The notes under the pieces: generated by a model | The model's database searches: none | Told to the model about the DNA's origin: nothing | What the model saw: the letters and a program-made list of their open reading frames with translations, nothing else | Translations under genes and position numbers: made by a program | Shown here: one piece after another, positions 15,041-25,200 of the stretch | How positions within the stretch are numbered: the first letter of the stretch is position 1 | How the letters are laid out: the number at the start of each line of letters is the position of its first letter | Assembly (NCBI RefSeq): GCF_020005365.1 | Contig: NZ_JACNML010000013.1 | Span: 1-64,000, forward strand | DNA: 64,000 nucleotides | Reading direction: 5' to 3' | Origin: Kangiella shandongensis | GTDB taxonomy: Bacteria > Pseudomonadota > Gammaproteobacteria > Enterobacterales > Kangiellaceae

Positions 15041-17920
15041 CTATTCAGCATAAGTTTCTGTCGCTGGACAACTGCACATTAGATTTCGATCGCCAAAGAC
15101 GTCATCGATACGGTTTGTGGTTGGCCAAAACTTACTTACAATCGTTGCTTCCGATGGATAAATCGCTTCGGCGATTGAATAAGGTTTATCCCAATAGCGA
15201 AGATCGGCCTGAGTATGCGGCGCGTTAACTAATGGATTATTATCTTTATCCCACTCGCCACTCGCGACTTTTTCCACTTCTTGCTTAATACGAACCATGG
15301 CATCAATAAAACGATCCAGCTCGTATTTCGACTCACTTTCCGTCGGCTCGATCATGAAGGTTCCAGCAACCGGGAAGCTCATGGTCGGCGCATGGAAACC
15401 GTAGTCCATCAAACGCTTCGCTAAGTCGACTTCGCTGATACCGGTTTCGTTCTTAATATCGCGCAAATCGATAATACATTCGTGTGCGACCTTATCGTTA
15501 CGACCGGTATACAGCACTGGGTAATGTGCAGAAAGCTTATTTTTCAGATAATTAGCATTTAGCAATGCCACTTCCGTCGACTTACGCAGACCAACCTGGC
15601 CGAGCATTTTAATGTAAGCCCAGGAAATTGGTAGGATCATACCACTACCGTAAGGTGCCGCTGATACGGCGTTATCACGCGCTTCGACACTGTGAACCTT
15701 GCGTACTGAGTGGCCAGAAACAAACGGTGCTAGATGTGACTTTACACCGATTGGGCCCATACCCGGACCGCCGCCACCGTGCGGGATAGCGAAGGTTTTA
15801 TGCAGGTTCAAGTGCGAAACGTCTGAGCCGATATCGCCCGGACGCGAGATGCCCACCTGTGCATTCATGTTAGCGCCGTCCATATAAACCTGACCGCCAT
15901 TATCATGAATGATGTCACAGATATGCTTGATCTCTTCCTCGTAAACGCCGTGCGTCGATGGGTAAGTCACCATCAATGCCGCCAGATTGTCTTTCATTTC
16001 AACGGCTTTCGCTTCCAGATCGGCTACATCAACGTTACCGTTATCGTCACATTTTACGATAACCACTTTCATGCCAGCCATCTGTGCTGAGGCTGGGTTA
16101 GTACCGTGGGCCGAACTGGGGATCAGGCAGATATTACGATGGCCTTCGTTGTTGCTCTCGTGATATTTCTTAATAGCAATCAAACCAGCGTATTCGCCCT
16201 GGGCACCAGAGTTGGGCTGCATAGACACGAAATCATAGCCGGTAATTTTAACTAAATCCGCTTCCAGCTCTTTGATCATTTTCATGTAACCGTAAGTCTG
16301 ATCTTCTGGCGCAAACGGATGAATATTGGCAAATTTAGGCCAGGTCACTGGAAGCATTTCACTGGTAGCATTCAATTTCATGGTACAGGAGCCCAGTGGG
16401 ATCATGCCGTGTACCAATGAAAAGTCTTTGCTTTCCAAGCGCTTAATGTAGCGCAGCATATCCGTTTCAGAGTAATAATCCTTAAACGTCGAATGCGTCA
16501 GGAAATCCGACTGACGAACGAGGTTAGCAGGGATAGACTCGGCAGCTTCATCATCCAACTCCAGCACATTCGCTTCAGTGCCAGTAATCACTTCGATGAG
16601 CTGTTCGATGTCTGCCTGATTTTTTGCTTCGTCAATCGAGAAGCTAATCAAGTCACCATCATAATGCAGGTTCACTAAGGCTTCTTTGGCACGATCCTGA
16701 ATGGCTTCAACGTCTGAAGCGCGGAAAGTCACGGTATCAAACCAGTGCTCATTAACCACTTCCAGACCAGCATTGACTACTGCTGACGCCACAATTGATG
16801 CATAACGGTTAATTCGTTTCGCAATCGTGGTCAGGCCTTTCTTACCGTGATAGACCGCGTAGAAGCTGGCAATATTAGCCAGTAATACTTGTGCGGTACA
16901 GATATTCGAAGTCGCTTTTTCACGACGAATGTGTTGTTCACGCGTCTGCATCGCCATTCGTAGCGCATTATTACCACGAGTATCTTTCGAGACCCCAATA
17001 ATACGGCCTGGCAGTGAACGCTTAAACGATTCACGCGTGCCAAAGAAGGCCGCGTGAGGGCCACCGAATCCCATCGGTACACCGAAACGTTGTGCCGAAC
17101 CAAAGACCACGTCGGCACCCATCTCACCCGGTGATTTCAATAACACCAGACTCATGATGTCAGAAGCCACACAAGCAATCGCTTTCTTCTCATGCAACTG
17201 TTCGATAATAGGTTCAAGATCGGCAATGTCACCGTGCATATTGGTGTAAGACAGCAAAGCACCGAACACATCATGATTTACAGCATCTTCAACCGGTCCA
17301 ATAATCAAGTCCCAGCCATAATGCTCAGCACGAGTTTTCACAACATCAATCGTCTGTGGGAATGTCTTTTCGTCGATAAAGAAGTTATTGCACTTTTTAT
17401 TCTTCGACGAGCGCTTGGCCAACGCCATCGCTTCAGCAGCCGCTGTCGCTTCATCAAGTAGCGAAGCGCTGCCTAGCTCCATGCCGGTCAAGTCCATGGT
17501 CATTTGCTGGAAGTTCAAAATCGCTTCCAAACGACCCTGTGCAATTTCCGGTTGGTAAGGTGTGTAGGCGGTATACCAGGCTGGATTCTCCAAAACGTTT
17601 CGCAAGATAATGGTCGGTGTGACCGTATCATAATAGCCCCTGCCAATGTATGACTTAGCGACGATATTTTCATCGGCCAACGACCCCAGGTAACGCAACG
17701 TTTCCTGCTCAGAACGAGAAGCATCAACAGCAATTGGTTCTTCAACTTGAATCTTATGTGGAACTGCTTTTTCCACCAAGTCATCCAATGACGTCAAGCC
17801 TAATTCTCCGAGCATTTCCTGAATTTCATTCTCGCGCGGACCTAAGTGACGACGGATAAAATCATCCGACTGTTGTAAATCTTGCAACTTTATATTGTGC
17901 AAACCTGTTTTCTCAGTCAT
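15041..17920 (-). CDS. gcvP: glycine dehydrogenase (decarboxylating), P protein
   Basis: The P protein uses pyridoxal phosphate to decarboxylate glycine and passes the aminomethyl group to lipoyl-GcvH. The 959-residue single-chain form has both halves. The PLP lysine is in [20 protein letters not shown] near residue 700, and the [16 protein letters not shown] motif near 500 is intact. ATG 17920 is preferred over a GTG nine bases upstream because the AGGT site is better spaced. It is last in the gcvT-gcvH-gcvP order, but 280 bases containing a hairpin and a palindromic repeat separate it from gcvH. Confidence 0.98.
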   Translation of the reverse strand: MTEKTGLHNIKLQDLQQSDDFIRRHLGPRENEIQEMLGELGLTSLDDLVEKAVPHKIQVEEPIAVDASRSEQETLRYLGSLADENIVAKSYIGRGYYDTVTPTIILRNVLENPAWYTAYTPYQPEIAQGRLEAILNFQQMTMDLTGMELGSASLLDEATAAAEAMALAKRSSKNKKCNNFFIDEKTFPQTIDVVKTRAEHYGWDLIIGPVEDAVNHDVFGALLSYTNMHGDIADLEPIIEQLHEKKAIACVASDIMSLVLLKSPGEMGADVVFGSAQRFGVPMGFGGPHAAFFGTRESFKRSLPGRIIGVSKDTRGNNALRMAMQTREQHIRREKATSNICTAQVLLANIASFYAVYHGKKGLTTIAKRINRYASIVASAVVNAGLEVVNEHWFDTVTFRASDVEAIQDRAKEALVNLHYDGDLISFSIDEAKNQADIEQLIEVITGTEANVLELDDEAAESIPANLVRQSDFLTHSTFKDYYSETDMLRYIKRLESKDFSLVHGMIPLGSCTMKLNATSEMLPVTWPKFANIHPFAPEDQTYGYMKMIKELEADLVKITGYDFVSMQPNSGAQGEYAGLIAIKKYHESNNEGHRNICLIPSSAHGTNPASAQMAGMKVVIVKCDDNGNVDVADLEAKAVEMKDNLAALMVTYPSTHGVYEEEIKHICDIIHDNGGQVYMDGANMNAQVGISRPGDIGSDVSHLNLHKTFAIPHGGGGPGMGPIGVKSHLAPFVSGHSVRKVHSVEARDNAVSAAPYGSGMILPISWAYIKMLGQVGLRKSTEVALLNANYLKNKLSAHYPVLYTGRNDKVAHECIIDLRDIKNETGISEVDLAKRLMDYGFHAPTMSFPVAGTFMIEPTESESKYELDRFIDAMVRIKQEVEKVASGEWDKDNNPLVNAPHTQADLRYWDKPYSIAEAIYPSEATIVSKFWPTTNRIDDVFGDRNLMCSCPATETYAE

Positions 17921-17981
17921 AACTGTCACGACCTATCATTTCAGTGATGCCAGAACAGCATCATCACAAACCATCTAAACC

Positions 17982-18007
17982 GAAAAAGCCTCGAATCATT
18001 TCGAGGC
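17982..18007 (-). terminator. terminator or attenuator between gcvH and gcvP
   Basis: GCCTCGAA at 17988-17995 pairs with TTCGAGGC at 18000-18007 around a four-base loop; on the minus strand five T residues follow. It has the full form of an intrinsic terminator inside the glycine cleavage operon, only about 60 bases before the gcvP start. Partial readthrough or a processing site is possible. Confidence 0.7.
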
Positions 18008-18079
18008 CAATCATATTTAGCTAATAGCTTCTTATCGCTACTTTCCCAAAACTTGGTTAGCTTTGGTCATTCCTAATAA

Positions 18080-18161
18080 AATTCAGAAAAATTACTTTAG
18101 GCGAGGCGGAGACTTAAATGAAGAAAAGGAGTTTACAATAAGTAAATGACTTTTCTGAATT
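18080..18161. repeat. dispersed palindromic intergenic element, copy 1
   Basis: AATTCAGAAAA at 18080-18090 is the exact inverse of TTTTCTGAATT at 18151-18161. Between them lie GGCGAGGCGGAGAC and a small GTTTAC/GTAAAT palindrome, followed downstream by CAACAAAGCATAA. The same arrangement (arm, AGGCG box, inner palindrome, arm, CAACA...TATAA) occurs at 40785-40870. Such elements are miniature repeats in marine Gammaproteobacteria genomes, placed here inside an operon. The remaining gap sequence around it shows no gene. Confidence 0.5.
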
Positions 18162-18200
18162 AAGGCTTCAACAAAGCATAAAGTAATTTTAATAATTTTA

Positions 18201-18590
18201 TTATTCGTCAGCGATTTCTTCAGCGTACGCTTCTGCCGACAGTAACTTTTCTAAATCACCAGCGTCAGCCAATTTCATTTTAAACATCCAGCCATCACCA
18301 TAAGGATCGCTGTTGATTAGCTCAGGAGAGTCTTCCAGCTCTTCGTTTATTTCAGTAATCGTACCGGCGACTGGGGCATAGATATCAGAAGCAGCTTTAA
18401 CTGATTCAACTACTGCGATCTCATCTTCTGCGTCAACGTCTTCGTCCACTTCAGGAACTTCAACAAACACAACATCACCAAGTAACTCTTGCGCGTGCTC
18501 AGTAATACCCACTGTTACCACACCATCACCCTCATCACGGATCCACTCGTGGCTCGATACATATTTTAATTCTGCTGGAATTTGGCTCAT
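18201..18590 (-). CDS. gcvH: glycine cleavage system H protein
   Basis: A 129-residue lipoyl carrier that shuttles the aminomethyl group between the P, T and L proteins. The lipoylation Lys is residue 65 in [14 protein letters not shown]; the start [15 protein letters not shown] and the C-terminal [13 protein letters not shown] are typical. It is very acidic, with long Asp/Glu runs ([12 protein letters not shown]) suited to a salt-adapted cytoplasm, which is inference. It is the middle gene of gcvT-gcvH-gcvP, with its own possible promoter (-10 TACAAT near 18651). Confidence 0.98.
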   Translation of the reverse strand: MSQIPAELKYVSSHEWIRDEGDGVVTVGITEHAQELLGDVVFVEVPEVDEDVDAEDEIAVVESVKAASDIYAPVAGTITEINEELEDSPELINSDPYGDGWMFKMKLADAGDLEKLLSAEAYAEEIADE

Positions 18591-18672
18591 TCTCTCTTCC
18601 TCTATAGCAGCCTGAAATTTTCAGATAACTACCCGTTCAAAAATTAATCGTATTGTATATGAAACTTTTCCT

Positions 18673-18729
18673 CTGCCCAAGCCTTTATAGCTGGGCAGAA
18701 TGCTGGTTTAGCCTTTCTGACAGGCTAAA
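18673..18729 (-). other. two hairpins between gcvT and gcvH
   Basis: CTGCCCA at 18673-18679 pairs with TGGGCAG at 18692-18698, and TTTAGCC at 18707-18713 pairs with GGCTAAA at 18723-18729. Neither is followed by a long T run on the minus strand, so they are not standard terminators. They may set the relative mRNA stability of gcvT and gcvH. No glycine riboswitch core was seen here. Confidence 0.45.
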
Positions 18730-18732
18730 ACC

Positions 18733-19821
18733 TTAAATCAATGACTTACCTTTACGTACGAAGCTTGGCTTGACCACTTTTGCTGGTATTTGCTTCTTAC
18801 GAACCTGGACTAATACTTCTTCAGCATCGACAGAGCGCTGTACACGTGCCATGGCAATACTTTTACTCGTAGTTGGCGACATCGTGCCTGAAGTTACGAC
18901 ACCGACAACGTCATCATTTACCACAACGTCCTGGCCTTCACGCATGATGCCCTTGCCTTCTAGCACCAGACCAATCAATTTTCGTGGAATACCGTTAGCT
19001 TTCTGCTCGACTAGCGCTTTACGACCAACAAAGTCACGCTCTTCCGGTTCCCAGGCGATGGTCCACCCCATATTCGCTTCAAGTGGCGAAACCGTTTCAT
19101 CCATGTCATGGCCGTATAGATTCATCCCTGCTTCAAGGCGTAACGTATCGCGCGCCGCCAGACCACAAGGTTTAACACCGGCTTCAACTAGCTGAGCCCA
19201 CAGCTCAGCTGCCTTGTTATCCGGTACTAGAATCTCGTAACCGTCTTCGCCGGTATAACCGGTACGAGCGACAAACAGATCGCCAGCGTAAGCTGCAACA
19301 AAAGGCTTTAACTCTGCTACCGCTTGTTTTTGCTCGTCACTGAAAACTGACTGAGTTTTTTCAATCGCCAGTGGTCCCTGAACGGCAATAATGGCCAGAT
19401 CCGAACGTTCTTCAACAGAAACGTCGAATTGTTGCGCCACATTTTCTAACCAGGCCAGATCCTTCTCGCGAGTGGCGGCATTAACCACTACACGATAATG
19501 GGCGTCATTAAGGTAATAAACGATAAGATCGTCGATAACACCACCATCTTCGTTTAACATGCCGGTATAAAGCGCCTTACCCTCTGTCGTTAACTTAGCA
19601 ACGTCATTCGCCAGCAAATACTGCAGATAAGGCTTTGCATCACTACCTTTGATTTCAACAATGGTCATGTGCGACACGTCAAACATACCCGCAGCTTCGC
19701 GAACAGCCTTATGTTCATCAATCTGCGAACCATAATTCAACGGCATATCCCAGCCGCCAAAATCGACAATGCGCGCCTCAGCGTCAACATGAGCTTGGTA
19801 CAATGGTGTTTTATTACCCAT
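18733..19821 (-). CDS. gcvT: aminomethyltransferase, T protein
   Basis: The T protein releases ammonia from the aminomethyl-H protein and makes methylene-tetrahydrofolate. This 362-residue copy starts [20 protein letters not shown] and has the folate-site motifs [14 protein letters not shown] near 47, the [12 protein letters not shown] segment near 192 and [19 protein letters not shown] near 225. The C-terminal domain has [20 protein letters not shown]. It is first in the gcv operon, read from a promoter with a perfect TATAAT. E. coli also has gcvTHP next to ubiI, but here iron-transport and unknown genes intervene. Confidence 0.98.
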   Translation of the reverse strand: MGNKTPLYQAHVDAEARIVDFGGWDMPLNYGSQIDEHKAVREAAGMFDVSHMTIVEIKGSDAKPYLQYLLANDVAKLTTEGKALYTGMLNEDGGVIDDLIVYYLNDAHYRVVVNAATREKDLAWLENVAQQFDVSVEERSDLAIIAVQGPLAIEKTQSVFSDEQKQAVAELKPFVAAYAGDLFVARTGYTGEDGYEILVPDNKAAELWAQLVEAGVKPCGLAARDTLRLEAGMNLYGHDMDETVSPLEANMGWTIAWEPEERDFVGRKALVEQKANGIPRKLIGLVLEGKGIMREGQDVVVNDDVVGVVTSGTMSPTTSKSIAMARVQRSVDAEEVLVQVRKKQIPAKVVKPSFVRKGKSLI

Positions 19822-19860
19822 AACGACACCGTTCCTTAATTAAATTCAATGGAAATAATG

Positions 19861-19900
19861 GCGCAAGATTATACAGGGGATCGGGCGACAAAAGAACCCA
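19861..19900 (-). promoter_or_regulatory. gcvT promoter
   Basis: A perfect -10 box TATAAT lies at 19873-19868 on the minus strand, giving a leader of about 40 bases before gcvT. The -35 region (TTCTTT, 17 bases away) is poor, suggesting an activator. The leader is too short for a glycine riboswitch. Confidence 0.65.
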
Positions 19901-20038
19901 AAAGGTGAGTGTCTGACCAGTAGAGTCAGCATAGTTATAACCAAATAGTATTTTGGGCAAATTACTAGCAGAACTCTTGACAGATTTATCTTAGATGGTC
20001 ATTATATACAGCAAATTAATGGAACAATTTTAATAAAG

Positions 20039-20818
20039 ATGCAAGGACTTTCACTTCCCCCATCAGAAAAACAGCAAGTACAACAGTTTCTTGAGAATAT
20101 TTCTAAATCCGAATCACCCACTATTCAACATACCCTTAATAGTCTCATGGCAGGTCGTGAGTCTGCATGGATGAGATATTTAAAAGGCGCTTATAACCAC
20201 CCAATCACATGGTGGATTGGGATAATACAGCTACAAATGCAAATGGGTATTTGGGGACATAAGTGGCAAGGAGTTTCTCAAACAAGAGCAAGCTTGCTCT
20301 GGCAAATATCAAAACCCATTCGTAACGAAGCCTTTCAGTTCATCAAAGGAAATGATGAACCAGATCTAATTATGGCAATATTTAAATATAACTTAAAATA
20401 TCGTAAGGCCGATATTATGGGAAGGCTCTCTGGTGGAGTCTTCACTAACTTTGCTAGCGCAGGAGGTTTGGCTGGCAATCGAATTGCTAAGAAATTTAAG
20501 TCTGTCAATAGAACAAGAAAAGTTTTGAACTTTATCATCGCTAGTTACGGCGCTGCTATCAAAGCTATTGTTGAAGGTGAAAAAACCGTAGCTCCAATTA
20601 TACAATCCATCATTACAGGCAGGGCTGAACAATTACCACCTAACTATGGTAGATTTAAGTCTATGGTATTAAGCCATGAAGAAAAAATTGCCTTAGAAAC
20701 TGTTGAGTACTCCATTGCAGAAATGTTGTCGTTATCACAAATATCCACTGGACTAGTACCAATTAAAGAATTTTGCACTCGTCCAGAAAATATAGACTTA
20801 AAAAGTATTTGTCCATGA
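20039..20818 (+). CDS. protein of unknown function, first of an overlapping pair
   Basis: A 259-residue protein with no signal peptide. The N-terminal 60 residues are polar and helical; a Trp-rich stretch (HPITWWIGIIQLQMQMGIWG) lies near residue 60. A Gly/Ala-rich run (GRLSGGVFTNFASAGGLAGN) near 130 precedes basic residues, and a hydrophobic helix (VLNFIIASYGAAIKAIVEG) near 160. The C-terminus is helical. I do not recognise the family. Its stop overlaps the start of a small two-helix membrane protein (ATGA). Base composition is more AT-rich than the neighbouring gcv and iron genes, hinting at acquisition. Confidence 0.6.
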   Translation: MQGLSLPPSEKQQVQQFLENISKSESPTIQHTLNSLMAGRESAWMRYLKGAYNHPITWWIGIIQLQMQMGIWGHKWQGVSQTRASLLWQISKPIRNEAFQFIKGNDEPDLIMAIFKYNLKYRKADIMGRLSGGVFTNFASAGGLAGNRIAKKFKSVNRTRKVLNFIIASYGAAIKAIVEGEKTVAPIIQSIITGRAEQLPPNYGRFKSMVLSHEEKIALETVEYSIAEMLSLSQISTGLVPIKEFCTRPENIDLKSICP

Positions 20819-21123
20819 GAATGAAATCTTTTATTAACGGAATCAGAACCTTTTTGGCTGAACTGACAGAAGAAGGTTCCAACTACATAGCTTTATTTGT
20901 TGGGATATTATTGTGGGCAATTACTCAGTCCGTATGGGTTGGGGTGGTTTCAGGAGTAGCATGCGCTTTCATACTTTTCTTTCTGATCGATAAAACTATA
21001 AGGCCCAAAGAGGAATCAGCCAATGAACAACCTAGAAAACAGTATCCATCATGGGTTTTGTTATTGTTTCTTCTAGCAACTATAGCTGTGGGCTCCTTAA
21101 TTGCCTATTTTGTCGCGAACTAA
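20815..21123 (+). CDS. small membrane protein coupled to the preceding unknown gene
   Basis: A 102-residue protein whose ATG overlaps the upstream stop (ATGA). Two hydrophobic blocks are visible: YIALFVGILLWAITQSVWVG with VVSGVACAFILFFLI near residues 25-60, and WVLLLFLLATIAVGSLIAYF near the C-terminus. A charged loop, DKTIRPKEESANEQPRKQ, joins them. No family recognised. The layout of a soluble protein followed by a small translationally coupled membrane protein is common for toxin and immunity pairs, but this is inference. Its stop overlaps the convergent permease gene by 4 bases. Confidence 0.6.
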   Translation: MRMKSFINGIRTFLAELTEEGSNYIALFVGILLWAITQSVWVGVVSGVACAFILFFLIDKTIRPKEESANEQPRKQYPSWVLLLFLLATIAVGSLIAYFVAN

Positions 21124-22772
21124 ACTTCGCTTTTCTTAATCAGCAAAATCACGGGGAGAATGCCAACGGCAACCAACAGTATGGCGGGTAATGCGGTCAG
21201 TTCCCATTCGCCTTCGGAACTGAGTTCGTAAATTCTAATCGCCAGCGTATCCCAGCCAAAGGTCCTTAGGATCAGAGTTGCTGGCATTTCTTTCATCACT
21301 TCGACGAAAACCAGCAGCAATGCAGTCAGCACGCCGGGACGTAGTAGCGGGATATAAACTCGGAACAGGCGTTCGCGTTTACCCGCGCCCAGAATACCGG
21401 CAGTTTCGATAATACTTGGCTTAATTTGTCCCATGGAGCTGGATAGAGGGCCGAAGCCAATACGCAAAAAGCGAATCACATAAGCTAACAGCAAAGCAAA
21501 CAATCCCGTCGCCAACCACTGACCTTTTGCATCAAATATATCGGCGATCCAACCGTCGATGATATTCAGCGCCATCATCAACCCGACCGCTAAAACCGTG
21601 CCCGGCATGGCATAACCCAGTTGTGAAAATTCGCCCATGAAAGCTCTCGGTTTCGAGGCTTTATGACGCTGCGCCCAGACGACAACTGCGGCAACCATCA
21701 AGGTTAACAAGGCCGCTAACACCGCGAGTATGACTGTGTTCATTAGTAAACTCAGCGTTCCTTCGGTATGGCGTTCAAAACTGGCTACTGACCAGACAAC
21801 CAATTGAATCACCGGCAATACAAACCCTAAAGCAAACACCAGCCACGCCGATATTTGAGCAAAGATACCCCATACGCCACTCAGTCGTTGTCGGTATTGT
21901 TTTAGTGCCGTTCCTGTCTGCTCATATCGGCCCTGCCCACGGCCCCACTTTTCAGCCAGCACTGCCAGCGTGACAAACAACAATAATAAACAGGCTAGCT
22001 GCGCGGCGGTATTATGGCTGTAAAATCCGTACCAGGATTTATAGACCGCGGTGGTAAACGTGTTGAAATTAAAAATACTGACCGCACCGAAATCAGCCAA
22101 TGTTTCCATTAACACCAACGCCAATCCCGCGACCCAGGCCGGTCTGGTTAACGGCAATACCAGCTTCCAGAAAGCGGCAATTTTACCATAACCTAATGTT
22201 CGCGCACTTTCGTAACTGGAACGTCCTTTACGTTGTAAGGCACTTCGCATCAACAGATACACATAGGGATATAAAGACAGGGTAAAAACCAGCGAAACGC
22301 CGAGCGGGCTACGCATATCGGGTAACCACTCAATACCCAAGCCGACAGCACTTAAGGCATGCTGCATGGGACCGCCAAAATCGGTAAAGCCTAACACCAC
22401 GAAAGCTAAAATATATGGCGGGATCGCCAGCGGAAGCATCAGCCCCCACTGTAAAATACTGCGTCCGGGGAAATCATACATCACGATCAGCCAGGCCAGG
22501 CCAACGCCCAGCAGGAAGCTGGCGGTTCCAACCAAAGCAATTAAGAGTAAGGTATTAGAGAATAATTCGGGAAGTTCTGTTTGCCATAAGTGTTGCCACA
22601 AGTCGCCCTCAACGTTACTCCACGAGCCGATCAGCGGTAACAGCGGCAGGACACAAATTGCAAAAACGAAAAATAGGAGAATGGCAGGAAACCAATCATT
22701 CAAACGCTGACGCCAGCGATGATCGCTGGCGTCTTTTGCAGGAGATGAATTTGATAATTCAGTAGGTTGCAA
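21120..22772 (-). CDS. fbpB: ferric iron ABC transporter permease (FbpB type)
   Basis: A 550-residue inner-membrane protein with two fused permease halves, each with about six helices. Each half has the ABC coupling loop: SARTLGYGKIAAFWKLVLP near residue 190 and TAGILGAGKRERLFRVYIPL near 460. This fusion is typical of FbpB/SfuB iron(III) permeases. It lies 13 bases after the substrate-binding lipoprotein gene and under the same Fur box. No ATP-binding protein follows, so the ATPase must be encoded elsewhere. Confidence 0.9.
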   Translation of the reverse strand: MQPTELSNSSPAKDASDHRWRQRLNDWFPAILLFFVFAICVLPLLPLIGSWSNVEGDLWQHLWQTELPELFSNTLLLIALVGTASFLLGVGLAWLIVMYDFPGRSILQWGLMLPLAIPPYILAFVVLGFTDFGGPMQHALSAVGLGIEWLPDMRSPLGVSLVFTLSLYPYVYLLMRSALQRKGRSSYESARTLGYGKIAAFWKLVLPLTRPAWVAGLALVLMETLADFGAVSIFNFNTFTTAVYKSWYGFYSHNTAAQLACLLLLFVTLAVLAEKWGRGQGRYEQTGTALKQYRQRLSGVWGIFAQISAWLVFALGFVLPVIQLVVWSVASFERHTEGTLSLLMNTVILAVLAALLTLMVAAVVVWAQRHKASKPRAFMGEFSQLGYAMPGTVLAVGLMMALNIIDGWIADIFDAKGQWLATGLFALLLAYVIRFLRIGFGPLSSSMGQIKPSIIETAGILGAGKRERLFRVYIPLLRPGVLTALLLVFVEVMKEMPATLILRTFGWDTLAIRIYELSSEGEWELTALPAILLVAVGILPVILLIKKSEV

Positions 22773-22785
22773 TGCTTTTAATCTT

Positions 22786-23889
22786 TTACTTATAACCTGC
22801 TCGGTCCATCACTTTCACGGCTTGAGGTTGGAGTTCGCCCGCTTTCGATAAGTTCATATCGTCAGCTTTAAAACTTCCCCAGGCTTCAACTTCTGGCACA
22901 GGTTTTATTTCCGGATTAGCTGGATATTCCATATTTAAACCAGCATACATTTGTTGCGCTTCAGCGCTCGACAACCATTCTAACAGCTTTGTCGCATTTT
23001 CGACATTGGAAGAATGCTTAGTGATCCCAGCACCAGAGACATTGACGTGAACCCCTGTCGTCTGCTGATTCGGCCAGAATAATGCCAATGGGATCTCTGG
23101 ATTGTCTTTTTCCAGACGGCCGAAATAATAGGTGTTTACAATGCCCACATCACAGGCTCCCGCCTCAATCGCCTTCATGACCTTAGTATCGTTTGAGAAA
23201 GGATCCGTTGCCAAGTTCGCCACCCAGCCTTCAACAATCTGCTGTGCTTTCTCTTCGCCATGACGCGCAATTAGCATCGCCACCAGCGACTGGTTGTAAA
23301 CTTTCTTCGAGGTTCTCAGGCAGAGACGACCTTGCCATTGCTCATCACCCAGAGCTTCATAAGTGGTTAACTCGTCTGGCTGTACACGTTCTTTGCTATA
23401 GACAATAGTTCGTGCACGCACGGTCAACCCAAACCACTCGTTATCCGGATCCTGAAGACTCTCAGGAATATTGGCTTCCAGTACCTCTGACTCGAGCGGT
23501 TGCAACACACCTTCCTGGGTGGCCTGCCATAAGTTGCCGGCGTCAACTGTCATCAAAATGTCCGCAGGTGAGCGTTCGCCTTCCGCTTTCAGGCGACTGA
23601 TTAGCGGCGCTGCAGCGTCAGTAATATAGATAACCGGGATTCCAGTTTCTTTCGTAAACTGTTCGAAGAATGGTTTAATCAAATGCTCTTTGCGTGATGA
23701 ATAAACCACAATTTCTTGCTGGTTTTCCGCTTTTGCTTCTGCTGTTTCTGAGCCTTTCTTGGCAACAACTTTTTCTTGCTTGCCTGCAGCCTTTGTTACA
23801 GCGCTTTGCTCTTCTGAATCGCCACAGGCAGTTACCGATAGCGCCGCGCCTACGGCAAGTGCCACCAGCCATTTATTCATTGATATCAT
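22786..23889 (-). CDS. fbpA: ferric iron ABC transporter substrate-binding lipoprotein (FbpA type)
   Basis: A 367-residue protein starting MISMNKWLVALAVGAALSVT followed by lipobox Cys 22 and a charged linker rich in Lys, Glu and Ala. The mature fold starts EIVVYSSRKEHLIKPFFEQF. The iron-binding tyrosine pair is visible in VNTYYFGRL near residue 252, as in FbpA/FutA proteins. Unlike classical periplasmic FbpA, it is lipid-anchored. The 5' ATG has AGGAT six bases upstream. A near-perfect Fur box covers the promoter, so expression should rise in iron starvation. Confidence 0.92.
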   Translation of the reverse strand: MISMNKWLVALAVGAALSVTACGDSEEQSAVTKAAGKQEKVVAKKGSETAEAKAENQQEIVVYSSRKEHLIKPFFEQFTKETGIPVIYITDAAAPLISRLKAEGERSPADILMTVDAGNLWQATQEGVLQPLESEVLEANIPESLQDPDNEWFGLTVRARTIVYSKERVQPDELTTYEALGDEQWQGRLCLRTSKKVYNQSLVAMLIARHGEEKAQQIVEGWVANLATDPFSNDTKVMKAIEAGACDVGIVNTYYFGRLEKDNPEIPLALFWPNQQTTGVHVNVSGAGITKHSSNVENATKLLEWLSSAEAQQMYAGLNMEYPANPEIKPVPEVEAWGSFKADDMNLSKAGELQPQAVKVMDRAGYK

Positions 23890-23929
23890 TGGTTCATCCT
23901 AAGATTTGTCATTACATGGACAGTGGTTT

Positions 23930-23960
23930 AAATGATAATTATTATCATTTGTTATTTCAA
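23930..23960 (-). promoter_or_regulatory. fbpAB promoter with Fur box
   Basis: On the minus strand, TTGAAA (23960-23955), a 17-base spacer and TATCAT (23937-23932) form a good sigma-70 promoter. The palindrome AAATGATAATTATTATCATT (from 23930, ending at 23950) overlaps the -10 box and is one base from a perfect inverted repeat, matching the GATAATGATAATCATTATC Fur consensus. Binding of Fur-Fe would block polymerase. Confidence 0.88.
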
Positions 23961-23991
23961 GCTATGTTTCATGATCTGAATCAATTAACGT

Positions 23992-25200
23992 TTATATTCC
24001 CATCGCCTGCCGGATCAACTTTTGCTTCAGTACCGGATGACGGTTGGTCAGCGCCAATCCATAACTCCGTGCCATCTGTATCATCGGTACTTCCTGTTCA
24101 AACAATTGCTTGAAGCCCATCATCGCCAGCTGCATGTTTTTTGTATCAGTTTTTCGCGCGCGCTCGAAAGGTCGTAAGCGGTGTTTCGCACCAATATCGG
24201 CGTCACGCTGCAAGGAGTTCTCGATGGCTTTGACCAGCTCTACTGCATCAGCAAAACCCAAATTAACCCCCTGTCCGGCTAACGGGTGGATGGTATGCGC
24301 CGCATCACCAATCAACGCCAGACGCTCGGCAACCATCTGCTCAGTGGTGCGCTCAAACAGTGGAAATGCTACCACTTCACTAAGCAGTGAAACCTTGCCT
24401 AAGCGCTGCTCGAAGCGCTGAGACAACCGCTCGGTAAATTCCTCTGCCGGTAATTGCAGCAATTCATTCGCGCACTCCTCTTTTACCGACCAGACAATAG
24501 AACAGGTATGCTCATCGGCTAAGGGCAGAAACGCTAGTGGACCATCGTGATCGAAACGTTGCCAGGCAGTAGACAGGTGTGACTCTTCTGTTTTAATGGT
24601 GCAGACGATGGCTTTGTGGCCGTAAGCCTGCTGTTTCAGGCCAATACCGCTGGCTTTACGCAGCCATGAAAAAGCGCCATCTGCCGCAACCAGCAAACGA
24701 CTCTTTAAGCGCTCGTCTGAGCCTAATGTCAGCTCAGCATATTCTTCATGATATTCGACCGATTGGCATTTCTGTGGGCACAACCACTCAATGTTGCGCT
24801 GCGCTTCCACCGACTGGTACAACGCACGGCGCAACACACGGTTTTCGATAATATGACCAAGATTGGGTTCTGCGATCAGTCCCGCATCAAACTCAATTTC
24901 ACCGCGGGTAGACTCACCATCCCACACTACCATCCGTTCATAGGCTGACTTTTCACTGTCTTTGATATGCTGCCAGGCACCGACCGACTGAAATAATTCC
25001 TGACTGGCACCGGTGATGGCACTGACTCGCTGATCGATATCGTTTTCCGGCCACTGCAGCTGTACCGGTTTAGGTTCCACGATGGCAATCGATAAATCCA
25101 GCGGTGCGAGTCGAGCCGCCAGAGCCAAACCCACCATGCCGCCACCCACAATCGTAACGTCATAATCAATGGTATTGCGGCGTTTATTCGAAACAGACAT
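23992..25200 (-). CDS. ubiI: FAD-dependent ubiquinone hydroxylase, UbiI type
   Basis: A 402-residue flavin monooxygenase of the UbiH/COQ6 family that adds the C5 hydroxyl in ubiquinone synthesis. The FAD motif is DVTIVGGGMVGLALAARLA, the second motif ALIGDAAHTIHPLAGQGVNL lies near residue 290, and the LVAADGAFSWLRKASGI segment is the DG motif. The C-terminus QKLIRQAMGI is shared with E. coli UbiI. Its start overlaps the upstream membrane protein gene by 17 bases. Order pepP-ubiH-X-ubiI follows E. coli except for the inserted gene X. Confidence 0.92.
   Translation of the reverse strand: MSVSNKRRNTIDYDVTIVGGGMVGLALAARLAPLDLSIAIVEPKPVQLQWPENDIDQRVSAITGASQELFQSVGAWQHIKDSEKSAYERMVVWDGESTRGEIEFDAGLIAEPNLGHIIENRVLRRALYQSVEAQRNIEWLCPQKCQSVEYHEEYAELTLGSDERLKSRLLVAADGAFSWLRKASGIGLKQQAYGHKAIVCTIKTEESHLSTAWQRFDHDGPLAFLPLADEHTCSIVWSVKEECANELLQLPAEEFTERLSQRFEQRLGKVSLLSEVVAFPLFERTTEQMVAERLALIGDAAHTIHPLAGQGVNLGFADAVELVKAIENSLQRDADIGAKHRLRPFERARKTDTKNMQLAMMGFKQLFEQEVPMIQMARSYGLALTNRHPVLKQKLIRQAMGI

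Noticed and set aside
19822-20038. Glycine riboswitch before gcvT
   Set aside because: The -10 box leaves only about 40 bases of leader, and no glycine-aptamer core sequence was found in the gap.
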